In this document: positions 36,361-48,372 of the stretch, piece by piece | How the letters are laid out: every line of letters begins with the position of its first letter | How positions within the stretch are numbered: the stretch's first letter is position 1 | From: Cacajao melanocephalus | Lineage: Eukaryota > Chordata > Mammalia > Primates > Pitheciidae | Assembly: GCA_963573385.1 (NCBI GenBank) | Contig: CAUYLG010048290.1 | Coordinates: 28,495 to 92,494, forward strand | Direction of reading: 5' to 3' | Length of the DNA stretch: 64,000 bases | Notes under the pieces: generated by a model | Told to the model about the DNA's origin: nothing | The model's database searches: none | What the model saw: only the letters and a program-made list of their open reading frames with translations | Translations under genes and position numbers: made by a program

Positions 36361-38164
36361 ATGTGTTAGTTTGTATCAATAGTTTTAAAACAAAAAAGAA
36401 GAAAGATTTTCAGATACAGAGGGTGTTAACATGATAGTATATCTGTACAGTTTAAACATTGAGGGAACACACAAGAAAGAAAGCTTCAAGAGTATTTCTT
36501 GAGTTTTTGAAACATTTTGGGTGTCAGAATTTAGTGTATAGTATAGACTATTTCAGATAACAAAGAATGAAAGATCCCAAAGCAGAGGGAATGCCATGAT
36601 GGTAGTGGTACTACAAAGCAACTTTGCCTGAGGAAACCAATCACATCCATATTCTCTACCTAGAGTCTTCTTGTTGCCAAAGTGTTCTGTATTCTGAAGG
36701 TAACACTTTCAGAAATACATTATTCAGATCTATGATTGAAGCCTTATATAGAATCAGAACACCAATGAGCAGAAGAATTCTGATAACCTGAACTGGCATC
36801 TCTGAAATCAATAAAAGAAGGCAAAGGGGCTGAGCATAATTAAAGAATATAAATCATCCAGTAGTAAACTGAGCTACCACTGGACTTCAAATTGTTCTAG
36901 GACTAGCTGGTATGTGTTAAACATGCAATTGATGTCAAATGCCTCTGAACTAAACACCTTGGCACTTTGGATAACTTGGAGAACATGGATTCAGAGTAAT
37001 GACCTTGAAGAGATTGTCATAAAAATGACACACAGGTCCCCATATACAGTTTAATTCTGAAATAGCTAAGTTGAATATAACTCTGGAAAAATGACATCAT
37101 CCCAATTAAGGAAAAAAAAGGTGTAGAAATAGTAATGGTAATAAACCTTGACCAAAGCACTTCCTGTTTTGTTTGTTTCCTTCTTTGTTTGTTTATCTAA
37201 CCATGACAGTGATTCTTGTGGTGCAACAGAACCTTCCGTCAAACTGCCCAAGTGAGTTAGTTTTGACTAGTATTTCAGAAAATAGGCCATTTGGCCATGA
37301 GACCACAGTCTCCTGTTGACTTTTTCTGTACACAAAAATAATAAAGGCTGGCTTTTGTAATTAATAAATGTCTCTGGTTGCCCTCTGCCAATGTAGGCAG
37401 AGGAAAATTTAGACTCATTTTGATTTCTATATGTATTCTGAATGACAAAATGAGACAAGTCAGTTATATTTATAAAGGTCCTGTATATTTAAATAATTAT
37501 TTTTATTTAAATTATTATTTGAATTATTTCTAAGCAACATTGTGTTTCATTTTGTTAAAAGCTGTTTGTAATCTGGAAAAGATAAGTAGTCATAAATTCT
37601 AACAAATACATAATGCTAATTATATTTCTTATTCTAATGTTTTGTAGCAACCCTCTTTAGTAAGTGATATAACGATGTAGAGCTCTTATTTTTTTTGTTT
37701 TTATTACACTTGTTTTCTTAACATGCATACTGTTACACATTTCAAACAAATTTAAGTTCTTTCTTTAGTCTAAGTGACATAAATACTATTTGCTATACTA
37801 AAGTTGTTTTAGACTATAGGAGATACAAACATTGATCCAACAACTTGGAAAAATAAAAATAAAAATTGTAAAAGGTATACTAAAATATTTTAACTATCCA
37901 TGTTCAGAATTATACCTTTATTTTCTGCTTACCGGTATCTACAACTTTCGTAAAATTCTAGGCCAAGTTGCTTGGCCTACAGCCATGTTTTTATTTGTGA
38001 ATTTTCTTGTGGTTCCTTTTGTATTCACCAAAAAAACCATATTTTTGTTTACACTTTGACATTTCCAAATTTTGAATGTATTTTTAAATTAATGGTGCCT
38101 TAGATGACAAAGTAAAATAGGAATAATATTAAATGTAAGTACCATTTCTGTGTGTGCTTTTTTT
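36361..38164. other. Unannotated DNA
   Basis: No recognised repeat or exon. Confidence 0.5.
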
Positions 38165-38360
38165 GTATGTCATAGACCTTTAAAAGTATTTCATTTAATA
38201 ATAACAACTGTTATTAACAACTATTATTATTTCTCTATGTAGTTGAGGAATCTGAAGGTTGGAGCCATTGAGAAATTAACTCAAGGATATCCAGTAGGCA
38301 AGTGATAGAGCAGGTGATGCTTCAGGACACATTGAGTATAGAATCCGAACTCTTTCTCTA
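38165..38360 (-). mobile_element. MIR SINE, reverse orientation
   Basis: tagttgaggaatctgaaggt, agaaattaactcaaggatat and ccagtaggcaagtgatagag follow the reversed MIR core (gatgaggaaactgaggc and later blocks). Confidence 0.65.
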
Positions 38361-38627
38361 GAATAACGACTCACACTTGACTACAACTCCAGTAGTGACA
38401 CCTTATATTAAAAAAACAGGTAAAACCTAGCAACAGTATATACTCAGAAACATCTTTTTAAAGTTACATCATTGTAACAGAAGAAAACAAAAGGTGATAT
38501 CTTCATAATCTTATAGAATAATCTTATAATAAAATGTTATAATGTTGCTCTAAAATTTTATAATAAAAATTTTCACTTGCTCTTATATTTCTCCCACCAT
38601 TGAAGAGAGCCAGTGTAGTGCTAAATG

Positions 38628-38690
38628 TATCCCTTTCCTTCCTCCTCACTTTCCTCCTTTTCCTACTCTTTCTGCTTCTTCTTCCTAATG
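38628..38690. repeat. Polypyrimidine tract
   Basis: CT-rich over about 60 bp with few purines, giving apparent open frames on both strands that are composition artefacts. Confidence 0.8.
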
Positions 38691-39888
38691 TGCATAAAGT
38701 ATACTTCATTTTTCTTCCCAAGCATGTTCTGCCCTCCCAGCCTAGTTCTTTACTAGCTCTGCTAACTAAATGGAAACTGTTTTATGAGACTTAAACCCTC
38801 CTCAGAAGGAAGTGGTTAATATAATAGAGTGAACCGTTTATGAGCCAATCAATTCCCATAACAATTATTAACAATTTATTCATAGCACTCTGGTTTAATC
38901 TTTTATTTTTTCAAGGGATTTCTTCATTTTCTCAGGGCAATTGAGCAAAACTGCTATTTTCATGGTTGAGTCTATATCTACAAGATTCAAAACAATCCCT
39001 CATTTTAAATTGGACACTAGACATGTAAAAATGATGAGTGCTTCTCACATTTGGTTTAGGGCTGTTTGAAATCCTTTGGTTTTTATTCCACTGCTTATTA
39101 GCGGTTTTAGGTCCAATTTGTATTGAAGTGTTCTCCAGAGTGCTGGAAGGATTTTTGTTTTAGATAAACAAATGCTGTTCAAAGTTTGTTAGAAAAAAGT
39201 TATAGATATGTATATGTACATGTATTTGTGTTTGAATCAGAATTCAAGAAGTCAGTGCTGTATGTTTTACTTTTAAGTTTGTTGCTAGGATCAGTCTCAG
39301 TTCCCAATTTGGATATGTATAGCCAAATTATTATACTCTTAATTTTATAAATATAGCTTACTTAGCTGTAAACAAAGCATTATCAGTATGGCTACAAATT
39401 ACTATTTTTTTGTGGGGAGTTCACCAAGAAAGCAAGCAAATAATGTCAAATATTTTCAAATAAACCAGTGACAAACTTGCTGATAAACACAAAAATGGAA
39501 AAGTCTTACGCAATTTATCAGTAGAGAGTCCCCTCTATAGGATACACTTTTAGTAAGATTTACTCAACTCTATGGTTTTAAAGTGCGCAACTACCTGGAA
39601 AATATCTCAAAAGCTGAACTTTGAAGTATAAAACGCAGATGCTTTATGACCAAAATAGCTTCCTTCTGTGTGATGTCTATATACATCACTTACAGATTGC
39701 ATATGCTAATTTGGGCTAAAATATGTTCTAATGTGGAAAAAACAGCACAGGGAGCTACTCTGACATTCCAGACTACTCCCTGTGCCTTGTGATTAAATGT
39801 ATGCTTGAAATTATTAGCATAGATTGATACTCGGTAAGACTCCAATTTTTCTGATGCTACTTATCTTTACTTTGAATTGTTCTTTAAA

Positions 39889-39931
39889 AAATAATATATA
39901 TATATATACATATATATGTATGTATATATAT
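39889..39931. repeat. (TA)n/(TATG)n microsatellite
   Basis: Alternating TA with interspersed CATA and TATG units. Confidence 0.9.
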
Positions 39932-40489
39932 CTCTCCTCACCAAAATTGTACTATCACAAATAGCATTTAATTCTATTAATTTCAGTTACTTAAACATAA
40001 TAAGAGCTCAATCATTTCTTTGTTTTGTTTTCCAAATGAATAAAGGAATTTGAATACTAGTATCTTAAAGATCGCAGTCTATCATTCTTAAGCTTCCACT
40101 ATTCCTGCAATTAGTGTTGGTTACTGTTTCATTCCTACATAGAAACGAAGGTTTTTCTCTTTCTTTACATACACATCCTTTGGTCATTCATAAGCAATTT
40201 TTTGATAGATTCACTATACTTTCCACAGAGAATTGAGCCAGTTTCCCTCAATTTTTGTCATATTGCCTAAATGTTTAGGTCCCTCTAAAGCATTCCTATG
40301 ACTTGACATTCATTCTATCTTATACCTGAGGAACTGGATTTATTCACAGAAAACTGAAATCAACCTCTCATCCTCATCTAATATTTCTTCCAATATAATT
40401 TTCCTCATGCATTTATAAACACATCAAAGCCTTCTAAAATATGTCAATGGTTTCAACTTATTTCTAAATCCAAATTAAGCTGAGGAACA

Positions 40490-40825
40490 GTAATAAATGT
40501 TCTCTTTAAAGCTATGGTCTTTGCAGCAACATGGATGCAAATGGAGACCATTATCCATTTGCATCCATGCCAATGGATTTTGCATGGATGCAAATTTGCT
40601 CAATTTGCCAATTAACTTGAACATAAAGGTGGGAACAAGACTACTAGACTTGGAGACTACTAGAGGGAGTAGAGAGGGATAGGGCAAGGGTTGAAAAGCT
40701 ATCTATTGGGTATTATGTTTTTTACTTGAGTGATGTGATCATTTGTACTACAAACCTCAGCACCATACTACATCTCTGTAACTAACCTTCACGTGTTCCT
40801 TGAATACAAAAGAAAATTTGAAATC
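40490..40825 (+). mobile_element. L1 3' UTR end with a rearranged internal block
   Basis: L1-like order: tttgcagcaacatggatgca, gaccattatcc, then ctattgggtattatg, gatcatttgtactacaaacc and tctgtaactaaccttcacgt. The expected L1 sequence between gaccattatcc and the 3' UTR is replaced by a duplicated and inverted ggatgcaaat block (40530-40595). Confidence 0.72.
40530..40595. repeat. 15-bp perfect inverted repeat with three octamer motifs
   Basis: catggatgcaaatgg (40530-40544) and ccatttgcatccatg (40555-40569) are perfect complements around a 10-nt loop. The POU/Oct octamer ATGCAAAT occurs at 40535-40542, in reverse at 40557-40564, and again at 40588-40595. Whether any factor binds is unknown. Confidence 0.9.
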
Positions 40826-40954
40826 ACATTTTTATAAAGTTGTATCTGAAGCACAATGTAGCCAAACAGTTTTACAATCATTCTAAAACCGACTTCAATG
40901 AAGTCAACCTACTGTACATCCACATTACATGACCTTACTTTTAAAACTGAAGAG
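40826..40954. other. Unannotated DNA
   Basis: Short spacer between L1 and L2 relics. Confidence 0.5.
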
Positions 40955-41060
40955 TCCAGTTACAAAGACCATTAATTAATTTATTTAATCATTTAATTAA
41001 CAAATATTTATGTAGGGTTTACTATGTACCAGTACTCTGTTAGAGCTAGGGACACTGCTA
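40955..41060 (-). mobile_element. L2 3' end fragment, reverse
   Basis: ttaacaaatatttatgtagg, gtttactatgtaccagtact and gagctagggacactgctaca match the reversed L2 end closely. Confidence 0.75.
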
Positions 41061-41734
41061 CAAATAAGATGTTATGTTTTCTATAAATGTTTCACTAGCA
41101 GTTTGTTAAATAACACATCTTCTAAAGAATTGTTAAAATATTATGAATGCTTTTAAAAGAAGGGCAAAGTGCTAATGAATCTTTAAAGAGGAAGAGCTAT
41201 CATGGCAAGAGATTCATTTCTGCAGGTAATGATAATGCAGTTTTGTCTAAATGATAATAACTCAAAGATTGCATTTATTGGTTGAATCTCAGCTTCTGTA
41301 AGAAATATAACTGCTTTAATATGTACATTTTCCTTATTCTCTATATATTCTACACTATTATTGTTAAAATATAAAACAATAACTTTTGATTAAATTACAG
41401 ATGAAATATGTATACTACAGCATTTCAATAAAATAGTCTGAATTTTAGGTTGGCTATTAACTGACAGATACAGCACATTCTTTTAATAAATAATCCAGTT
41501 AATTTAGTGTCACTAGGGTCTTGATTCTCTTCTCCCTGGCATATGATATTGTAAATTGGCAATTTCATTTTTCATATCAATAATAGTTTTTTGGTTTGGG
41601 TGGTGGTAGAATATAGACAAAGGTGTGTTGATATTATTATATTCATTTTTCTACATGTAGACAATCTTATTTGTGGATGTATCTTAGTAGTTTTTTCTCT
41701 CTTTTTTTTCTCCTTCTATCCCTCTTTTCATTAA
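41061..41734. other. Unannotated AT-rich DNA
   Basis: No named repeat or gene. Confidence 0.5.
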
Positions 41735-41880
41735 AATATTTAAAGCAAATTTTCAAAATTTTGAGTGTTTGTTCTGGGCCAAGAATTATGGTAGGAAATG
41801 GAGAAAACATGATAAAAACCAAAAAACATGGTCCTTAACTATTAGAAATACAGTCTTTTCTTAAGGAATGGTAGAAGACT
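41735..41880 (-). mobile_element. Possible second L2/MIR3 fragment
   Basis: gagtgtttgttctgggccaa, gaattatggtaggaaatgga and acatggtccttaactatta resemble the same L2 end (ctgtgccaggcactgtgcta, then cctgccctcaaggagc) in decayed form. Confidence 0.45.
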
Positions 41881-42189
41881 ACATTACAATCAACTATGTA
41901 TATTCTGTTTTAAAAATTAATGGGCTCTATCCTAGATATATTAAATCAGTATCACTGGAAGTGGGGCCTTGAAAACTGTTTATAAAAAATATTGCCAAGT
42001 AGTCATGGTAATAGTGGAACCATTGTTTTAGTGAAAAATCTGTATGCTTTAAGGATTTATGCCTTTTATAACACGGTCTTCAACACACTTTACTTTGGTT
42101 TAATCTCACATTTTATTCACTTTAATAAAATAATACTAAATAATATTACTAGAAACAATTATTTATTAAGCTTACTAAGGATAAAATAG

Positions 42190-42385
42190 TGCTCTCAAGA
42201 TATTTACATTTGTTAACTCATTTTATTCTGACAATATTCCTGTGAGGTAGATACCATTCTAATTTCCATTTGAAGGACAAGGAAACTGAAATGGGGAAGG
42301 TTACATAAACTGTCCAAAATTTACTCAGCTAGAAAGTGAAGGAGCAAACTTACACCCAGAGTAGTAATGTAGTTTACTTTTACAT
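42190..42385 (-). mobile_element. MIR SINE, reverse
   Basis: cctgtgaggtagataccatt, ggacaaggaaactgaaatgg and ctcagctagaaagtgaagga match the reversed MIR core well. Confidence 0.8.
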
Positions 42386-42524
42386 GGTATAAATCCCAAG
42401 ATATATTGCCATTGTTTTTTTTAGATTGTCAGTTATCTGTTAGAGCAATTAAAATAACCATAATGTTTACCTTCACTTTTTACAGTTTTTAGCATTCTTC
42501 ATTTATTTGAGTGAATTCAAGTTT

Positions 42525-42800
42525 TGTTGGGTGCCATGAGATTTTGGGCTTGTAGAACTTACTTGACTATTTCTTATAGTTCAGGTCTCTGGCAACAAAT
42601 ACTCTCAGCATCTGCTTGTCAGGAAAATCACATAGACATTATTTTTTAAGGAAATTTTTTTGAATACAAAATTTTAGGTTAGTTCTTTATTTTTACTTCA
42701 GTACATTATAGATGCCTCTTCTCTGCTTCTAACTTGTTCACCTTCTGTTAGTAAGTTTGTGACCATTTTCTTTTTAAATTCACTATATGTAATATCTCCC
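42525..42800 (-). mobile_element. Old L1M ORF2/3' fragment, reverse
   Basis: ggtctctggcaacaaatact, ctcagcatctgcttgtcagg and ctgcttctaacttgttcacc resemble the antisense of an old L1M segment. Confidence 0.5.
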
Positions 42801-42884
42801 ACTTTTTTTTCCTGGCCCCTACTACTGCTTTAAGATATATTTTTATGGAAACTTCTATAATATTACAATATTTTCTATTTCAAA

Positions 42885-42930
42885 TGTGCGTGCACACACA
42901 CACGCAAACACACACACACGCACACACGTT
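42885..42930. repeat. (CA)n-rich alternating purine-pyrimidine tract
   Basis: Interrupted CA repeat with CG steps, starting gtgcgtgcacac. Confidence 0.93.
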
Positions 42931-44004
42931 CTATACAGACTAAATAGCACACTTTAAACTTTCTGTGCCAGACTCCATTCCACATCAATGGGGTTTATTC
43001 TATTCATTTACTTATTCTAACCTATTCTTCTCTGTTTCTTCAGGCGTATTTGTTTTATTGCCTAGATTTTGTTTCTGATTCTTATTCACATATCCTCTTG
43101 CTTGATAAACTCATTTATTCAGCCTTTTTATTTGAATGTGACCTAACATTCCACCTCAGAAAGAATCTAATGTTGATAATTAACCCTCCATCAATATTAA
43201 ATTGAGCCACATGTTGAAGACTGAAGAATTCCTCTGGATTCCCCGTTTTGACCAGTAGAACTAAGCAAATAATTTTACTTTTGGGGTTCTATTCTTGGTA
43301 ATAGAATGGGCCAATAAATTCGTATGAGGATTCACGTGAAGGACTCATCAGGGCAATAGATTTATGATATTAAATATTTTAAATCTACTAAGACTAGAAG
43401 TATTTACCACTCTCTTAAATATAATAAGAAATTATAGCTTATACACCATTCTAAGATTTTGGAACACTTTCAAAGCCTCATTCAAAATCTCATAAAAATG
43501 CATACTTTACAGCATTTCTATCAATTCAAGGTCAGACAACCTCCAGTATTTTCTCAAGTACTTGTTGCAATGTAGATCCCTGGATACATTGCTGGCTTCT
43601 AATCTTAAAATTGCTACAGATAGATTTCTTCCATATGCATGATAACAAGTTTCTTACATAATTACTATGCACATGAAAATTTGAAAGTCGACATTATATA
43701 AAGATTCTTAAAAATATTGAATCTTATCCAAAACAAAATAGGGGCTAAATATGCATTATTTATCCTCTATATTATGGTGTTCAGGATTGTTAGTTGATGG
43801 TTTAGAATTTTCATATATTATGAAAAATGATGTGTAAAATTATTTTAACAAAATCACGTGTTCTTACCTAAAGGTGTTATTAAAGTTAGCATGTTGGTAG
43901 AAATAATGACCAGATAATCAGCAACAATAGTTGCTTGAATCCACAAATATATGTCATAGAAAAAACTAAATAATGAATTGAAAATAACAAATAGCCATAA
44001 TAGT
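42931..44004. other. Unannotated AT-rich DNA
   Basis: No named repeat or gene. Confidence 0.5.
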
Positions 44005-44381
44005 TGATACAGTTAGGCTTTGTTTCTCGACCCAAATCTCATTTTGAATTGCAATCCCTATAATCCAATCATGTCAAGGGAGAGACCAGGTGGAGGCAAT
44101 TGAATCATGGAGGTGGTTTCCCTCATGCTGTTCTTGTAATAGTTAGTTCTTATAAGATCTGTTTTTTTTTTATAAGGGGCTCTTCCCCCTTTGCTAGGCA
44201 CTTATCCTTCCTGCTGCTTTGTGAAGAAGGTGCCTTACTTCCTCTTCACCTTCCACTATGATTGTATTTTTCCTGAGGCCTCCCCAGCCATGTTGAACTG
44301 TTAGTCAATTAAACCTCTTTCCTTTATAAATTACTGAGGCTTTAGAAGTTCTTTATAGAAGTATGAAAATGAATTAATATA
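44005..44381 (+). mobile_element. MST-type MaLR LTR
   Basis: Starts tgatacagttaggc and continues cccaaatctcattttgaatt, aggcaattgaatcatggagg, ctgaggcctccccagccatg, and ttaaacctctttcctttata with AATTAA-type polyadenylation context. atagt occurs directly before it (44000-44004) and again at 44379-44383, a possible 5-bp target duplication if the LTR terminus has lost a few bases. Confidence 0.88.
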
Positions 44382-45369
44382 GTAGTATTTGTTTCAGCAA
44401 TGCAAAGAGGGTCAAATATTACTTCTATTGCTCTAGGAGGTATGATATTTTAAAAGACACTTTAAGAATGTTTCCACTTCAGTAGGCAACAAGAAGGCAA
44501 TAAAATATTTTTATAAGTGACATAAGAGAATAATATTTTTGGAAGATGTTAAAGGTTTTCAAATAAATGTAACCTTGTCTTAAAGAAATTGAAGTAGAGA
44601 CTTGAGATGTCCTGCTATTTGTCTAAAAAATGTCACAGTGTTTTATGTGATGCAGGATTACTTACAAAAAAACCTATAAAAATTAACTCAGATTAAAAAT
44701 CTCCCTAATTTAATAAGCAGTAATCAGTAACAATAGTGGACCCTGCTATGATACAAAGTATATTATAGCTTTACGTGCAGCAAGTAACTCTATATTATGA
44801 ATAATAAAGTAAGTGCCAGCAGTATAAAAGTAATGTCATATCCCAAGGAATAGAAAAGTAAAATTATAAGAGAGAATCATTTCTATGAACATTTTTATGA
44901 TACTATATTTTATACATTTTGAATGTGCCTTAGCAACTGCCTTCAAAACCAATTATAACAAAATTAGGACAGAGACATGATTAGATAACAGAGGAGAAAC
45001 CAGAAGATTGAATTTGGATTGACTGAATTTTTCACTTCAGTGGTATTAAGAAAAATTATCCCAAACTTGGAAATCAAAAAAGAGTACATTATTTCCTTTC
45101 AATGATCTACTGAGGCAATGTTTAATAAGAATACCCAAGGACCAGATAATTATTCAGGAGTAGATAGGGGTATTCTACATTGCAATTTACTATTTCATTA
45201 ACACTCAGGTGGTGTGAAGTTAAATGTTAACTTGTAGACTGCAGTTTAGTGGACAAGGTAAGTGCATAGGTTACGTTTTATTATTCTAAGAGATATGTGG
45301 TACTTTGTATGACACTTGAAGCCTCATATTCTATGCTCTTTTATTTTTAAAATAATTCTCAGAAGTACT
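44382..45369. other. Unannotated AT-rich DNA
   Basis: No named repeat or gene. Confidence 0.5.
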
Positions 45370-45424
45370 ACATAAGGTTCAGCAAACTTTCTGTATAGGT
45401 TCAGAAAGGAAATATTTTCTTCTT
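45370..45424. mobile_element. Possible hAT-type terminal fragment
   Basis: ggttcagcaaactttctgta and gaaaggaaatattttcttct resemble a ggcaaactttttctgtaaag / taaatattttaggctttg hAT terminus. Short and uncertain. Confidence 0.4.
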
Positions 45425-45770
45425 TGCAAAATTATTAACTACAGTCACCATGTTATACATTATATCCCCAGAATTTATTCAACTTATAACTGAAGTTTGT
45501 GCCTTTTCACCAAGACCTCCCTTTTCCCCGACCTCCCAAAACTTGGAAGCAACCACTATTACTCTGTTTTTATGAATTAGACTTCTTTAGATTCATATAT
45601 AAATGTGATTATATAGTATTTGTCTTCCTCTATTCTGACAAATTTCACTTAGTATAATGCCCTCCAGGTTGGCCCATGCTGTCACAAATGTCAAGATTTG
45701 TTTCAGTTTTTGATTAAATAATATTCGTGTGTGTGTGTGTGTGTGTGTGTGTGTATTGGCCAATTTATAT
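45425..45770 (-). mobile_element. L1 (L1MA/L1MB-like) 3' region, reverse
   Basis: actacagtcaccatgttata, ccagaatttattcaacttat, tgaattagacttctttagat and cttagtataatgccctccag match the antisense of L1M 3' UTR and late ORF2. A (GT)n run lies at 45727-45754. The next 170 bp may be a decayed continuation. Confidence 0.75.
45727..45754. repeat. (GT)n microsatellite
   Basis: About 14 GT dinucleotides within an L1 relic. Confidence 0.95.
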
Positions 45771-46574
45771 CAAATGTAAATAATATTCTATGATATATAT
45801 GCCAATTTATTTAAAATTATTCCATATGATATTTAAATCTAGTACATTTTCAGTAATATAAAATACACCCATATCTTAACAATGTAATATAAAGTCATTG
45901 TGCATCTCCTAGAAAAGAAAAAAAATGATTTTATCCAAATAAGTGAATGCTGAGGGATTTTGTCACCACCAGGCCTGCCTTACAAGCACTCCTGAAGGAA
46001 GCACTAAATATGGAAAGGAAAAACCAGTACCAGTCACTGCAGAAACACACCAAAATATAAAGTCCAATGGCACTATGAAGAAACCGCATCAACTATTGCG
46101 CAAAATAACCAGCTAGCATCATGATGACAGTATCAAATTCACACAAAACAATATTAACCTTAAATGTAATGGGCTGAATGCCCCAATTAAAAGACACAGA
46201 CTGGCAAATTGGATAAAGAGTCAAGATCCATTGGCATCTATATTCAGGAGACCCATCTCACATGCAAAGACACAGATAGGCTCAAAATAAAGGGATGGGG
46301 GAAGATTTACCAAGCAAATGGACAGCAAGAAAAGCAGGGAGTGCAAACCTAGTCTCTGATAATACAGACATTAAACTAACAAAGATAAAAAAAGACAAAG
46401 AAGGGCATTACATAGTGGTAAAGGGATCAATGCAAAAAGGGCTAACTATCCTAAATATATATGCACCTGATGCTGGAACATACAGATTCATAAAACAAGT
46501 TCTTAGAGACCTACAAAGTGACTTAGACTCCTACACAACAATAGTGGGAGATTTTAACACCCAACTGTCAATAT

Positions 46575-46750
46575 TAGATAGATCAAGAGGCAGAAAAGTA
46601 ACAAGGATATTCAGAACTTAAACTCAACTCTGAACAAGTAGACCTAATAGACATCTACAGAATAGATAGATCAAGAGGCAGAAAAGTAACAAGGATATTC
46701 AGAACTTAAACTCAACTCTGAACAAGTAGACCTAATAGACATCTACAGAA
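46575..46750 (+). repeat. Exact 88-bp tandem duplication inside L1 ORF2
   Basis: 46575-46662 and 46663-46750 are identical head-to-tail copies, each beginning tagatagatcaagaggcag and ending catctacagaa. Ancestral L1 has one copy. The unit breaks the reading frame. Confidence 0.97.
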
Positions 46751-46866
46751 CTCTCCACCCCAAATCAACAGAATATACACTCTTCTCAGTACCACATAGC
46801 ATTTATTCTAAAATTGACCACAATGGGAAGTAAAACACTCCTCAGCAAATATGAAAGAAGGAAAAT

Positions 46867-46874
46867 CACACACA

Positions 46875-46906
<32 letters not shown>
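46867..46906. repeat. (CA)n microsatellite in L1 ORF2
   Basis: CA repeat with one TA interruption, placed where L1 normally has unique endonuclease-domain sequence. Confidence 0.95.
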
Positions 46907-46907
<1 letters not shown>

Positions 46908-47855
46908 TCTCTTAGACTACAGTGCAATCAAATTAGAACTCAGGATTAAGAAATTCACTCAAAACCACACAACTACATGGAAATTGAAAAACCTGCTCCT
47001 GAATGACTACTAGGTAAATAACAAAATTTTGGCAGGAATAAAGATGTTCTTTGAAACCAGTGAGAACAAAGAGACAACATACTAGAATCTCTGGGACACA
47101 GCTAAAGCAGTGTTAAGAGGAAATTTATAGCACTAAATGCCTACATCACAAAGCTGGAAAGATCTGAAACTGACACGCAGACAACACAATTAAAAAGACT
47201 AGATAAATGAGAGAAAACGAATTCAAAAGCTAGCAGAAGACAAGAAATAACTAAGATCAGAGCAGAACTGAAGGAGATAAATGAAAAATCCTTCAAAAAT
47301 TGATGAATCCAGCTGTTTTTTTTAACAAAATACATAGACCACTAGTTAGACTAATGAAGAAAAGAAAGAAGAATCAATCAGACAGAGTAAAATGATAAAG
47401 GAGAGACAACCACTGATCCCACAGAAATATAAACTACCATCAGAGAATACTCTAAATACCTCTCTCCAAATAAACTAGAAAATCTAAAAGATATGGATAA
47501 ATTCCTGGACACATACACCCTCTCAAGGCTAAACCAGGAAGAACTCCAATCCCTGAATAGACCAATAACAATGTCTGAAATTGAGGCAGTAAGTTATAGC
47601 CTACCAACCAAAAAAAGCTCAGTACCAGACAGATTCACAGCCTAATTCTATCAGAGGTACAAAGAGGATCTGGTACTATTCCTTCTAAAACTATTCCAAA
47701 CAATAGAAAAAGAGAGACTCCTCCCTAACTCATTTTATGAGGCCGGCATCATCCTGATACCAAAACCTAACAGAGACACATTAGAAAAAGGAAATATCAG
47801 GCCAATATCCCTGATGATCATCAATGCAAAAATCATCAATAAAACATGGGCAAAC

Positions 47856-48372
47856 TTTTGGGTTCTGACCTAGAGATCCTGACCCAGCGATGGATGAATA
47901 AATTCACTTGAACACAAATCTCCAGAGAAAGAGTGGACTGGGGGTTTGTGGTAACTCACAGACACTTGAGGCGAGTGCTGTAAAGAAATAGAAGCCTTGG
48001 CTCCAACCAGCTGGCCCTCCAGGCATTTATTCTGTATAGATTTAACAACAGAGGCTCTGAGTGGATAATGATCAAAGGCCAGGTTCCAAGGCCTAAAGCA
48101 AACACCATTTGTGGGTGATAAATCTGGTTGTCCTCCCCCTGAGAGAGCCATTCAGCTCATGAATGATTTAGAACCACATGAGTAAACAAATTATTCAGAT
48201 AAAGCCCCCCACATTCCCTAGTTATTTGCTTTTAAAAAAAAATCAACTAATGGTAAAGGGTATTAGGCTGCTTTCAGCTGAAACTATGCAAAACTCTCAG
48301 ACTTCCAAGAAGGTTTGTGACTATATTCTATAATTTTACAATCTTTCCAACTATCCTGACTGATCTCCCACA
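47856..48372 (-). mobile_element. LTR inserted into L1 ORF2, probably solo
   Basis: L1 similarity stops after acatgggcaaac and resumes at aaatccaacagcacatcaa (about 48380). The roughly 515 bp between read, in reverse complement, as TGTGGGAGATCAG ... CAGAATAAATGCC (polyadenylation signal near 48028) ... CAGAACCCA, an LTR-like layout. The candidate 6-bp flanks gcaaac (47850-47855) and gaaatc (48373-48378) match at four positions only. A 6-bp duplication would suggest a class II ERV, but I cannot name the family. A 93-codon minus-strand frame (48151-47870) is an LTR artefact. Confidence 0.72.

Larger units (their letters stand above)
38361..40489. other. Unannotated DNA with simple repeats
   Basis: Contains a pyrimidine-rich tract (38628-38690) and a (TA)/(TATG) tract (39889-39931). 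No gene is supported. Confidence 0.5.

Noticed and set aside
47870..48151. 93-codon minus-strand open frame as a gene
   Set aside because: It lies within the LTR inserted in L1, in a family-typical position with no domain.
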